Assembly: GCA_036873135.1 (NCBI GenBank)
Contig: JAPTYO010000002.1
Location: 50,152,204 to 50,216,203 of the forward strand
Source: Clarkia xantiana subsp. parviflora
Lineage: Eukaryota; Streptophyta; Magnoliopsida; Myrtales; Onagraceae
DNA length: 64,000 nucleotides
Direction of reading: 5' to 3'
Shown here: positions 33,721 through 45,319 of the stretch, piece after piece
Numbering within the stretch: the first letter of the stretch is position 1
How the letters are laid out: every line of letters starts with the position of its first letter
Made by a program: the position numbers and the translations under genes
Notes under the pieces: generated by a model
What the model saw: only the letters and a program-made list of their open reading frames with translations
Database searches by the model: none
What the model was told of the DNA's origin: nothing

Positions 33721-34031
33721 CAACTTCATTCATGAAGAGGAGGTCTCGAGTCGAGTATAACATCCAAGATCTATTAGCGAGATTCGGTATCCAATTTGGC
33801 CATTAGTTTGCGAACTTCTGATTTTAGAGGTTGAGGCAGGTGTCTTTAGTCGAGACGTGCCCTTGGCTAATAAATTTTTGACCGTTGGGTGATTTTGGAG
33901 AAGCTCAAGAGTCGTCTCAGTAAATTTACAACGGTTCTCTAGACAACGGTCACGTTGTCAGTGAATGCACCAATGAATGATGACCTAGGGAAGGCTTCCT
34001 TGGGAAGTTATCCAAGCGGCGGAGACTTTAG

Positions 34032-34038
34032 TATAAAT
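34032..34038 (+). promoter_or_regulatory. TATA box of the G3a antisense gene
   Basis: TAGTATAAATACTCATGG lies about 335 bp inside the element from the 3' LTR, pointing against the element. The same TATA and about 100 bp upstream of it recur in G3b, including CTTCCTTGGGAAG, CGTTGTCA and CCAATGAATG. Confidence 0.6.
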
Positions 34039-34062
34039 ACTCATGGCAGACGGTCCTTCTTC

Positions 34063-35384
34063 AGGTATTCTGAGATTCCTTCTTTCTTTTCAGGACCACT
34101 ACTTCTGTCTTTTAACAATATTTTGATGATCGATGTTCTTTTTCCTCTCAGATTTTATCAAGATGATTCTTCGGACTCATCGTCAAGCTATGGCAAAAGC
34201 TTCTTCTGCCCCCAAGTCGAAAGAAGCTAATAGTGGGGCATCTATCGATACTCCTATCGATGTAGAGGCTATTCCTTCCGCTAAGAAGTCGCATGTGAGA
34301 TCCTCCAAGGACAAGGGTGAGGCGAAGAATACTACTCATTATTCCAGTCGAGATAGGGATATCCATTATTCTATCTCTTGGCTAAAGAGAAGGCGATGTG
34401 GGCATTCATCTTCTTCTTCATCGACTCAAGCGTCACCTACTCGTGCTGAGACTTCTACCAGTGGTCTTCTGGATTATGAGGGTCCTTCTTTTGACTGGGA
34501 TATGTTGTTAAATTCTTCTGTCGACTATTCCAAAGATTGGGATCCTTTAAAATTTTTGCAATGGTACCCTCTTAAAGAGGGACATTCCATTGTTAACCAC
34601 GATATGGCTCTTTATTTATTAAACTCTTCGATTCCCCCCAAAGATCGTCGGCGTCTAGGGAAAAATGTGGACGAAGTAGAGGAGGCTACTCACCTTTTCC
34701 TTTTAACACAAGCTGAAGTGAGCATTTCCCCCTTTTGATCCTCGAATTTACTCATTATTTGATCTTCTTTTTCTAATTTCTTCTTCAACAGGCTTCTAGG
34801 GATTCCCTCCAATACTCTCGTCTGATCGATCTTCTTATGGAGTTATAATCGGCCAAAGTGAAACTTAGGGACCCAGCGCCTACAGAAGATATAGGAGAAG
34901 TTCGGATCCTTAGAGAGGAGAATGAAAAGTTGAGGGAAGATCTTAAGCATGCGGCTGAAACGTCTACTGCTTTTGAACGAGAGCTTCATAAAAGTGAGGA
35001 ATCTTTACAAAGTTCCCTTTTGTTGGTCAAAGAATACCGTAATCTGCCGGGGAAGAAAGACAAGGAAATAGAGGCTTTCAAAGTAGAAAACATAATTCTT
35101 CGCGAAAAGTCGACGTGCTGCAGAATGAGACGTCGAGCTTGAGGGGCTAAGCAGCTAGAGTTGTTAATGATTAAAAAGCAAGTCTTGCCTACCAAGCTGA
35201 CATTACAGTTGCTGCTTCTGATCTATTATTCCCATCCCTTAAGGATATTGTGGCTAAATTAAGAGCGTATCAACCTGATTTTCCTTTTTCTCAAGTACCC
35301 TTCTCCAACAATATTTGGAGATTACTATCGAGGAGGAAGATAGCTTTGTTGTTTCTTCCTCTAAGGGAAAAGAAGCTTAATAAG
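34063..35384 (+). pseudogene. G3a antisense gene, coiled-coil protein without the N-terminal domain
   Basis: Transcription would start near 34063. A possible intron runs from GTATTC (34064) to CTCTCAG (34150). The main frame then reads SKEANSGASIDTPIDVEA, a basic Ser-rich linker, WDPLKFLQWYPLKEGHSIV and SSIPPKDRRRL up to 34738. A probable intron ends in CAACAG near 34792. A coiled coil follows (REENEKLREDLKHAAETST, 34858-35142), then after breaks YQPDFPFSQVPF near 35270-35310. The middle and end align with the G3b copy (WDPLVSLKGYQLKE, SIPPQDR, MDPSFDFSKVRF). The Transposase_28-like exon of G3b, E1 and E4 is missing. Stops interrupt the coiled-coil exon. Function unknown. Confidence 0.6.
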
Positions 35385-35629
35385 TAGTTGCTCTTTAGGT
35401 TTCTAGGATGCTTTCTTTCAATTAATTCCTTGTGTAATGAATTATATCTTCCATAATGAGAGTTCTACCAGAATTTCTGGATTTATTATCTTCATTTAGA
35501 TTCTCCCAGTGTCGTGTTTATCAACTTAAAATTGTAAACATTAACCTTTTGGACGAATAGTCGATATATGAAGAAGTCGACGATCGGGATTGTAGGCGCC
35601 GATCTTCTATTGATTTGTCCAAGTACTTA

Positions 35630-36990
35630 GGCTTTATCGCCATTTCAGACATGTTGCCTTGGGCGACTTATTGATTTATAGGCGTCGTTCTTCTATCGAA
35701 TTGTCGACGTATCTCGGATTGGTCACCCTTCTTAGGTACATGGTGTTGACAATCGAGTTGTAGAGTTCGTTCTACCATCGAGTTGTCGACATACCTAGGC
35801 TTTACTGCCATCTTGGGCACATAATGTCGACAATCAATTTGTAGACGCCGTTCTTCTATCAAGTTGTCGACGTACCTAGGCTTTATTGTCATCTTGGGCA
35901 CAAAATGTCAACAATCAAGATTATAGACGTCGTTCTTCTATCGAGTTGTCGACGTACCTAGGCTTTATTGCCATCTTGGGCACATAATGTCGACAATCGA
36001 GATGTAGACTTTGTTCTTCTATCGAGTTTTCGACGTACCTAGGCTTTATTTCCATCTTGGGCACATAATGTCGACAATCGATTTGTAGACTTCGTTCTTC
36101 TATCGAGTTGTCGACGTACCTAGGCTTTATTTCCATCTTGGGAACATAATTTCGACAATCGAGATTAGAGATGTCGTTCTTCTATCGAGTTATCGACGTA
36201 CCTAGGCTTTATTGCCATCTTGGGAACATAATGTCGAAAATCGAGATTGTAGATGCCGTTCTATCAAGTTGTCGACGTACCTAGGCTTTATTACCATCTT
36301 GTGCACATAATGTCGACAATCTATTTGTAGATGCCGTTCTTCTTTCGAGTTGTCGACGTACCTAGGCTTTATTGCCATCTTGGGCACATTTTGTCGACAA
36401 TCGATTTATAGACTTCGTTCTTCTATCGAGTTGTCGATGTACCTAGGATTTATTGCCATCTTGGGCACATAATGTCGACAATCGAGATTGTAGACGTCGT
36501 TCTTCTATCGAGTTGTCGATGTACCTAGGCTTTATTGCCATCTTGGGCACATAATGTCGACAATTGAGATTGTAGACGTCGTTCTTCTATCGAGTTGTCG
36601 ACGTACCTAGGCTTTATTGCCATTTTGGGCACATAATTTCGAAAATCGATTTGTAGACGTCGTTCTTCTACCGAGTTGTCGACGTACCTAGGCTTTATTG
36701 CCATCTTGGGCACATAATGTCGACAATCGAGATTGTAGACGCTGTTCTTCTATCGAGTTATCGACGTACCTAGGCTTTATTGCCATCTTGGGCACATAAT
36801 GTCGACAATCGATTTGTAGACTTCGTTCTTCTATCGAGTTGTCGACGTACCTAGGCTTTATTGCCATCTTGGGCACATAATGTCGACAATCGAGATTGTA
36901 GATGTCGTTCTTCTATCGAGTTGTCGATGTACCTAGGCTTTATTTCCATCTTGGGCACATAATGTCGACAATCGAGATTGTAGACGCCGA
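35630..36990. repeat. G3a 82-bp tandem array
   Basis: About 16 units, each with GACGTACCTAGGCTTTATTG, CATCTTGGGCACATAATGTC and a GTCGACAATC half-palindrome. It gives repeated short minus-strand frames that are not genes. Confidence 0.95.
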
Positions 36991-37133
36991 TCTATGATGG
37001 TAATATTTGAACGATATCTTCTAAGAAAGAAGACCTCGAAGGGGCCATATTCATTCATCGTTTCCTGAATTTTACATCAAAAGAAAGATTTTGAAATATT
37101 AGTTAAAAAAAAGGCATCTACTTTTAGAAGTTT

Positions 37134-39239
37134 TTATAACTTCTCTGGGCGTCGTATCGACGTGTTGTAGCAGTGTCGCGCCATGGCCTGATCTCCTCGA
37201 AACTCACCAATTCCCTTAGGCGTTGAGAATTTCATTACTTGATGAGTAGTTGACGGGATGATCCGATGAGGATTAAGAGTAGTTCTTCCGGTGATAGCAT
37301 TGCATGCTGAGGCGGCGTCGACGATTATAAAGAGTATGTCGATTTGTAAAATTTTCTCATCTTCTCCCAATATGGTGGTCATTCGAATAGCTCCCATGGG
37401 ATAGATGGTTTCTCCTGCGAAGCCTGTTAAAGGGAAGTCGACTTTCTTCAAATCTCTTCTCGTCAAACCCAGTTGTAAGAATGCTTGGTAGTAAAGGATG
37501 TCAGTTGAGCTTCCGCTATCGATAAGGACTATTTTGACCTTATACATGGCTATAAAGAGAGTAACCACCAGGGCGTCATCATGAGTTTTATCTATTTATA
37601 AAAGATCACTTGCAGTGAAGCTAATAGTTTCAAGCTCAGGTTCTCGAGGTATTTTTCCCATCACAACTGCTGTGGATATTTGAGCAGCATATACTTCTCG
37701 AGCTGAATTCGTTCCTCAACCTGACGCGAACCCTCCCGCGATGACGTTCACTGCCCCTCTCTTGATTGGGGCAGGATGATCATGAGGAGGCGATCGGAAG
37801 TTCCCTCTTGGGCTGCGACTTCGTTTCTTGGGGGCGTTGATAGATTTTTCCACAAACTTCAACAGTTTACCACTTTGGATGAGAGTCTCGATATTCTGCT
37901 TTAAGATAGTGCATTCATTCATATCGTGCCCCCTAGCGTGGTGATACCGACAATAGGCATTTATCTGATGACCCATCATGTTCTTCCTTGCTGAAGGTGG
38001 GTTGTTTAGATGAGGTTTCTCCATCTCTTGAAGTACTACCGCCACGTTGTGTGTGAGAGAGGTGTACTTTGCTGGATAAGAGTTGATATCTCTTTTTCTA
38101 TTTTTGAAAGTTTTTATGTCGAGAGGCTTCATATCCCTTCAGGGTTGAGAAGCAGAACCCTCCTCGATCTTAGCAGGAATGACCTGCTTCTTGGTCTCCC
38201 TGGGCGACTTCTCTTGTGATCTCTCCAAGTCGATGTACTTCTCGACCTTAATGGCGAGGGCATCAATCTTTCGTACGGGCTTCATCACCATGCTATCCTT
38301 CAAAGCTTGGCTCTGAATTCTGAGGCCTCTCCATAAGGTCCTGATCAACTCGCCATCAGTGGCGTCCTCATTCAGTTGCTGGAGTATCTTATGGTATCTA
38401 GTATAATAATTTGCTAAGGTCTCATCAGGACCTTGCTCAATTTTATTTAGAAAGTACATGCTCTTGAGGCGTTGTCTTTGACCTATGTGGTTTTCTATGA
38501 ACTTGGTCTTCAACTCTTCCCACGAGTCTATCGAGTTTTCAGGAAGACCATAGAACCAAGAAGAGGCTTCTTCTTTTAGAGTTGTTGGGAAGAGAGTTGC
38601 ATAATGATCTGGCGTCGTCCCTCTCCCTAGGAGGGAAGAGTGGTGGGCGTTGATATGGAGAACAGGATCTCCCTCGCCTATGTAGTCATCGATGTTCCTT
38701 GCGAAAACTTGCAGAGGTACTCGAGTATTGAATAGCCTTTTGGAGAAAGGGTGAGAAGTGTGCTCACGAAAAATTAGCATATCGTTCGCCCCTCTTCTCT
38801 TCTATTCCAACAGTTCTTCTACATGTCCTATAATGAATAGGACAAGACATTTGCTCGCCGTCTCGATTCCAGGAGCCTTGGGGATCATTTTTTCCATGAG
38901 ATTCTCCTCCGCAATCTTCACACTGGAGGCTACTTCTTCCTTCTGGGAGACTTCTCGGGTTGGTTCCTTCTTGTCAAGAACTTTTCCTGCCTGGGCTTGG
39001 TTCCAAAAGGCTATGAAAGCCGTCATTACCTCCTAAGGGACAGCCGGGGGGATTGTTCCCGCCTCTTCTGGATTTGGTAATGACTTGGAGTGACTAGGAT
39101 TCTCCTCACCGCCAGTGCCATTAGTCTGGGTCATAGGCGGATCTTCCTCCGGCGTTGATTTTGAAGTGGTGGGATTCACTTGAGGTCTTCCCACCTCCTC
39201 TAACACGGAGTTTGGCGTCTTTTTATTCTCGGAGGCCAT
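37134..39239 (-). pseudogene. G3a gag-protease
   Basis: Start MASENKKTPNSVLEEVGR at 39239. TAG for Gln near 39034 and a further stop near 38800 break the N-terminal part. The gag capsid is at 38780-38139 (SSWFYGLPENSIDSWEELK, DETLANYYTRYHKILQQL). The zinc knuckle is at 38132-37716 (YCRYHHARGHDMNEC) and the protease at 37568-37134 (IVLIDSGSSTDILYYQAF). It ends after the protease, with no second gag-like part and no polymerase. Confidence 0.9.
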
Positions 39240-39257
39240 GACTTTTTTATCAAAGTT

Positions 39258-39275
39258 TCCACAGACGGCGCCAGA
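39258..39275 (-). other. G3a primer binding site
   Basis: Minus strand TCTGGCGCCGTCTGTGGAA directly follows the 5' LTR, a standard plant gypsy primer site. Confidence 0.8.
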
Positions 39276-40110
39276 TGATGGGATCAAAATGACGTGGCCT
39301 TGAACTTCTAGTAGTGGACTTCGAGGTCTCGCCAGGAGCTAACTCTATTAGGTATCTTTCTCGACCTCTCGGGTACTTAGTTTCCTTTAGGAGCTTTGTG
39401 CTAGGCGAGGACCTGAAAAGGGGTGGGGATGTCCCCTGATTCCACTCTGAAGCTTAAGTCAGTAATGGATTTTGAAAGAGTATTATCAAGTATGAGAATC
39501 AAGATTGTAAAATACATATAATGTTCCCTTATTTATAGAGAGAGATTACCGACTTCAAATGGCGGCTACCCTCTTGGTAGGGTTTCTGTCCAGAGTCGGT
39601 TTAAGCAGGTGACAAGTAGGTTGCCACCTCATCTTTCCTTAGCAGGGAAGGTTTCCCTTTGGCGATTGAAGGCAGATCGCCACCTGTCCCTTTCCTTAAG
39701 AGGAGGGTTTCTTCATGGCGGCTAGAGCAGGTCGCCACCTGTCCCTTTCCTTAAGAGGAGGATTTCTTCATGGCGGCTAGAGCAGGCCGCCACATGTCCA
39801 TTTCCTTAAGATGAGGGTTTCTTCATGGCGGCTAGAGCAGGTCGCCACCTGTCCCTTTCCTTAAGAGGAAGGCTTCTTCAGCGATGTTTTGGCTATCGAC
39901 TCAACTCGTACCTTAATAGGAGAGCCTTGAGTTATTTAGCCGCCTTCTTTTGCTAGTCGTTCTTCAAAATTAGACTTCTTCATATATAGTCGTCGACCAA
40001 TTGTCTTTGCCTTGTCGTTTTGAACAGAAATGGTCGACGACTTTTCTTTAGTCTCGTCTTTAAACGTACTCGCCTTCATACTATTCTATCCTTTTAATCG
40101 TAACCCAAAA
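39276..40110 (-). repeat. 5' LTR of G3a (835 bp)
   Basis: Plus-strand start TGATGGGATC and end GTAACCCAAAA. It has about four of the ~60-bp units (39660-39880) against about six in the 3' LTR. Confidence 0.9.
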
Positions 40111-41262
40111 ATATCTAATCTATACAAGTACATCCGGGAAATCTTTCTAATGATCACTTACAAATAGCATGGCGCGACATCCCCACTCGAGGGCAACCCC
40201 GTGATTACAATGTTCATACCTTAGATTTTTCAACCAAGAAGCAACCATCCCCTACGTGGCGCGACATCCTCTATACGAGGGCAACCCCACACATTTACAT
40301 GGCGCGACATCCTCTCCATCAGGGCAACCCCATGACATCTTACTGTGGAAAACAAAACCCAGTATATATTATTATCCACTTGGGCGTGATTCACCCCATA
40401 AAATATGCCGCGACATCCTCTATACGAGGGCAATCCCATGCGAACCTACTACTACCCACAAGTAGCGTTCATTATTATGTACCACCTCTATACGCTAACA
40501 CATGGCGTGAAATCCCTCCTACAATCGCTGCCACGCACAACACAATGAAAAAATCACCAAACATACAAGTCGAGTCTTGTAAAACGTTATCTTGCCCGTG
40601 AATAGATAACGTAAATAAAACACTTCAACTAAGCAAGTAGTGTCTTGCAACAAATGTCGCCTTGGAATGGCCCAAGAGACGAGAAAAACTGCAAGTCGTG
40701 CAACGCGATCTTGTAAAACCCCCTGGAATAACCAGGCAGAGGTGTAGTAGCATCGCAGGACAAGTAACTGGACTAGCCAGTAGAACGTCCTGCAACATAG
40801 ATACGTCAGGGGTACCCAAAGTACGAAAAATAAAACACTTCAAAAACAGCAAGTCGTGTCTTACTACAACGTCGCTTTGGAATGGCCCAGAAGACGGTAT
40901 AAACTACAAGGCGTATTACACAACCTATGTCACATCCCTTTGAATAAAAAAGAAGAGACGTATTAGCATCGCAAGGCAAGTAATTGGGTTAACCAACAGA
41001 ACGCCTTGTAACAACGTTACGCAGGACATCCCAAACTAACAGATGGAAAAACGCACAAAACTAACAAGTAGCGTCTTGTGACAACGTCGCCTTAGAGTGG
41101 ACTAAGAGACCGTAAAAACTAAGGTCTCGCCTCGTTGAGACAACACGTTCACGCGGATGTACGGGTCTTGCGCATTACTACTCATAAATGCCAAGGTTCA
41201 ATCTAAAGGCTTGTGCATTACTACTCATAAATACCAAGCGCCGGGACAGGGGCCTTACGCAT
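40111..41262 (+). other. E4 internal stretch with short repeats
   Basis: 40160-40520 has five to six loose copies of TGGCGCGACATCCTCTATAC plus AGGGCAACCCC. From 40560 on it resembles E1/E2 (CAAGTCGAGTCTTGT, CGCCTTAGAGTGGACTAAGAGAC). No gene. Confidence 0.6.
41258..41262 (+). other. Left target duplication of G3b
   Basis: CGCAT, repeated at 48855-48859. Confidence 0.9.
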
Positions 41263-42046
41263 TGTTGGGTTACGATTAAACAACAAAGACTAGAGCCAAG
41301 TACGTTTACTGGCGAGATTGACGATCGACGACCAACCTTGTTTGGAATAGTGAAACAAAGGTAAAAGGTCGACTATCATCTTTTGAGGAAGTCAACTTTC
41401 AAACATGATTAATAAAGATCGAAGAGACCAAGCTACCAGACCTCTATTTTAAAGAGTAAGTCGAGTCGACCATTAAAAGCTCTTTCAGAAGTAAACCTTC
41501 CTCATAAGAAAAGGTACAGGTGGCGACCTGCTTCCACCGCCCCAGGAGTAAACCTTCCTCCTAAGGAAAGGTACAGGTGGCGACCTGCTTCCACCGCCCT
41601 AGAAGTAAACCTTCCTCCTAAGGAAAGGTGCAGGTGGAGACCTGCTTCCACCGTTAAAGGAAGAAACCTCCTTGCCTATGGAAGGATGAGCTGACAACCT
41701 GCTTGTCACCTATTTAAGCCGACTCTGAACAAAACCCTCCCCAGAGGGTAACCGCCCTACGAAGTCGGTAAAATTTTCTCTATAAATAGGGGCTCACTTT
41801 CATTATTTAAGTTCCAAGATCTATCAATTACTCTATATTATTCTCTCGATATCCATTACTGACTTAAGCTTCGGAGTGGAATCAGGGGCCATCCCCACCT
41901 CTTTTCAGGTCCTCGCCTAGCACAAAGCCACCAAAGGAAACTAAGTGTCCACGCGACCAAGAAAGATACCTGATTGAGCTAGCTCCCGGCGAGACTTAGA
42001 AGTCCACTACTCGAAGTTCCAAGGCCACGTCATTTTGATCCCAACA
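41263..42046 (+). repeat. 5' LTR of G3b (784 bp)
   Basis: TGTTGGGTTACG to GATCCCAACA. Three ~58-bp units with GTACAGGTGGCGACCTGCTT at about 41510-41670. CACGTCA, a bZIP-type ACGT core, is near the 3' end. Confidence 0.95.
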
Positions 42047-42066
42047 TTTGGCGTCGTCTGGGGGAA
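42047..42066 (+). other. G3b primer binding site
   Basis: TTTGGCGTCGTCTGGGGGAA, a variant of the G3a site. Confidence 0.75.
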
Positions 42067-42081
42067 ACTGATCAAAAAGTC

Positions 42082-43681
42082 ATGGCCTCCGAGAAGAACA
42101 AGATGCCAAACCCTATGGTTTAGGAGATGGGAAACACTAAAGCAAGTCCCACCACCTCAAGACCCACACCAGAAGAAGACCCACCAGTGCCCCAAGTTAA
42201 TGGTACTGGTGGCGAAGAGAATCTCAGCCATTCCAAGTCACTACCAAATACGGAAGAGGCGAGAACCGCCCCTCCGGCTGTCCCTCAGGAGATAATGGCG
42301 GCCTTCATAGCCTTCTGGAAACAAACCCAGGCAGGAACTGTTCCTGACAAAAAGGAACCAACTCAAGAAGCCTCCCAAAAGGAAGAGGTGGCTTCTAGTG
42401 TGAAGATCATGGAAAAGGATCTCCCGGAGAAGGCCCGAAATGGCGAGCAAAAGCCCTGTCCTATTCACTATAGGACATGTAGAGGAATTACTGGAGAAGA
42501 AAAGAAGAGGAGCGAGTGATCTACTTATCGTTCGCGACCACACTTCTCACCCTTTCTCCAAGAGGTTATCAATACTCGAGTCCCTCCGCAAGTCTTTGCG
42601 AGGAATATCGAGGACAACACAGGCGAGGGAGACCCAGTTTGCCATATCAACGCCCATAACTCTTCCCTCCTAGGAAGAAGGGCAACACCGGACCACTACG
42701 CGGCGCTCTTCCCCACAACTCTGAAGGAAAAGGCGTCTACCTGGTTCTATGGTCTTCCAGATAACTCGATTGACTCATGGGAAGAGTTGAAGGCCAAATT
42801 TATAGAGGGTCACATAGGCCAAAGGCAACGCCTTAAGAGTATGGATTTTTTAGATAAAATTGAGCAAGGTCCTGATGAAACCTTAGCCAATTATTATACT
42901 AGATACCATAAGATACTTCAGCAGCTGAATGAAGACGCCACTGATGGCGAGTTGATCAGGACCTTCTGGAGGGGTCTCAGGGTACAAAGTCAAGCCTTGA
43001 AGGATAGCATGGTGATGAAGCCAGTACGAAAGATTGACGCTCTCGCCATCAAGGTTAAGAAGTACATCGACTTGGTCACATGAAAGATCGATTGGGAAGT
43101 CTACGCTGCTCGAACATCGCATGAAGATGAAGGCAGGAGACAGGAGGAAATAGACCCGATAACCATAAGCTTCACCACTGACGACTTAATGATGGTTACT
43201 CATCCTCATGATGACGCCTTAGTCATCACTGCCACACTAGCAGAGTATGAAGTAAAGAGGATTCTCATCGACAGTGGGAGCTCGACGGACATACTCTTTT
43301 ACGAAGCCTTCCAAAATTTGGGGCTAACTAGAATAGATCTCCTCAACGTCGACTTTCCCCTCATAGGATTCGCCGGAAGAGCTACCTATCCAATGGGAGC
43401 CATAAGGCTGCCAATGATTTTGGGAAATGAAAAAACGACCCTTACAATTAAGGTGCTTTTTTGTGGTCGTCAACGCCGCCTCCTCATATAACGCCATCAT
43501 CGGAAGAACTACTCTCAATCCCCATCGTATTATCCCGTCAACTGCTCCTCAAGTAATGAGATTTCCGACACTATAGGGTATAGGGGAAGTAAGAAGAGAT
43601 CAACCCGCATCCCGACGGTGCTACGTCAGCTCAATGCGGCGACGTAATCAAAGAGAAGTCATAGAAACAGCGTCTAATTAA
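42082..43681 (+). pseudogene. G3b gag-protease, internally deleted
   Basis: Start MASEKNKMPNP, then TAG near 42120. Frameshift near 42440 between the N-terminal part and ELLEKKRRGASDLL. The capsid part has TWFYGLPDNSIDSWEELK and DETLANYYTRYHKILQQL. After YIDLVT there is a stop, and the zinc-knuckle segment present in G3a is missing. The protease (VKRILIDSGSSTDILFYEAF near 43255) is followed by a frameshift near 43460 and ends at 43681. Confidence 0.85.
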
Positions 43682-43819
43682 GAAATAAATTTTGTTTATC
43701 TTTTAAGGCTAATGTTTGTCTTATGATGCTTTTTGTGTAAAACTCAGGAAGGATAAATAAATATAAGGACTCTTAAGGCCCCTTTTATTTCAAGAATTTC
43801 GAGTTCTTCCGTCAAAATA

Positions 43820-45000
43820 CTCAAAGAACTGACCATCAGAGATCTGATATCTACAAAATCACTCAGATCGGTCGACTACTCGAAAGAGGTTAAGTATTGA
43901 AGATCTTTTTCCGAATTGAGAGCGGCCATCAAAGATCTGATATCTACTAAATCACTCAAATCGGTCGACTACTCGAAAGAGGTTAAGTATTGCAGAGCTT
44001 TATTCGAATCAAGAGCGACCATCAAAGATCTAATATCTACAAAATAACTCATATCGGTCGACTACTCGAAGGAGGTTAAGTATTGAAGAGCTTTTTCCGA
44101 ATCGAGAGCGACCATCAAAGATCTGATATCTACTAAATCACTCAGATCGGTCGACTACTCGAAAGAGGTTAAGTAATGAAGAGCTTTTTCCGAATCGAGA
44201 GCGACCATCAAAGATCTGATATCTTCTAAATCACTCAGATTGGTCGACTACTCGAAAGAGGTTAAGTATTGAAGAGCTTTTTCCGAATCGAGAGCGACCA
44301 TCAAAGATCTGATATCTACTAAATAACTCAGATCGATAGACTACTCGAAAGAGGTTAAGTATTGAAGAGCTTTTTTCGAATCGAGAGCGACCATCAAAGA
44401 TCTGATATCTACTAAATCACTCAGATCGGTCGACTACTCGAAAGAGGTTAAGTATTGAAGAGCTTTTTCCGAATCGAGAGCGACCATCAAAGATCTGATA
44501 TCTACTAAATCACTTAGATCGGTCGACTACTCGAAAGAGGTTAAGTATTGAAGTGCTTTTTCCGAATCGAGAACGACCATCAAAGATCTGATATCTACTA
44601 AATCACTCAGATCGGTCGACTACTCGAAAGAGGTTAAGTATTGAAGAGATTTTTCCGAATCGAGAGCGACCATCAAAGATCTGATATCTACTAAATCACT
44701 CAGATCAGTCTACTACTCGAAAGAGGTTAAGTATTGAAGAACTTTTTCCGAATCGAGAGCGACCATCAAAGATCTGATATCAACTAAATCACTCAGATCG
44801 GTCGACTACTCGAAAGAGATTAAGTTATTAAGAACTTTTTCCGAATCAAGAGCGACCATCAAAGATCTGATATCAACTAAATCACTCAGATCGGTCGACT
44901 ACTCGAAAGAGGTTAAGTATTGAAGTACTGCCGAATCAAGAGTCGACCATCAAAGATCTGATATCAACTAAATCACTCAGATCGGTCGACCACTTGAAGA
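43820..45000. repeat. G3b 93-bp tandem array
   Basis: About 13 units with GACCATCAAAGATCTGATAT and ATCGGTCGACTACTCG. Same place as the 82-bp array of G3a but a different sequence. Confidence 0.95.
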
Positions 45001-45319
45001 AGAAGTACTATAAGCTGATCTTCTCAAAGTCATATATCGATCATGTGGAATCTGATATCAACCAAATCACTCAGAGAGATTTATGACTCAGAAGACAGGT
45101 TTGATTTTCTAAGGCTAAAATCCTCCTTAAATATTAATTATCGTTTATATAGAGTTTAAACGTTTCGCTCTAGAAAATCGAGTAAGTAAGAACCTTATTC
45201 TTGAAAAGGTAAATTCTGATCTTGTGTAAATTTATCACAAGAATGATTGGAAGTAAGGACTAATGCACAAGAATTGCCAAAAAGAAGGCTCCCTTCTATC
45301 ATTAAAAATACTGATTACA

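Larger units (their letters stand above)
32698..40110 (-). mobile_element. G3a, non-autonomous gypsy-type element
   Basis: Reads right to left: 5' LTR 39276-40110, primer site, gag-protease (39239-37134), 82-bp tandem array, antisense gene (plus strand, ~34063-35384), polypurine tract, 3' LTR 32698-33697. Flanks are ATATA (left) and ATATC (right), a 4 of 5 target duplication. No polymerase. Same family as G3b, about 85% alike in the LTRs by eye. Confidence 0.9.

Noticed and set aside
33955..34230. 91-residue plus-strand frame in G3a
   Set aside because: Begins upstream of the TATA box and crosses the predicted intron.
35630..36990. Array taken as CRISPR-like
   Set aside because: Units are contiguous with no unique spacers, and the DNA is plant nuclear.
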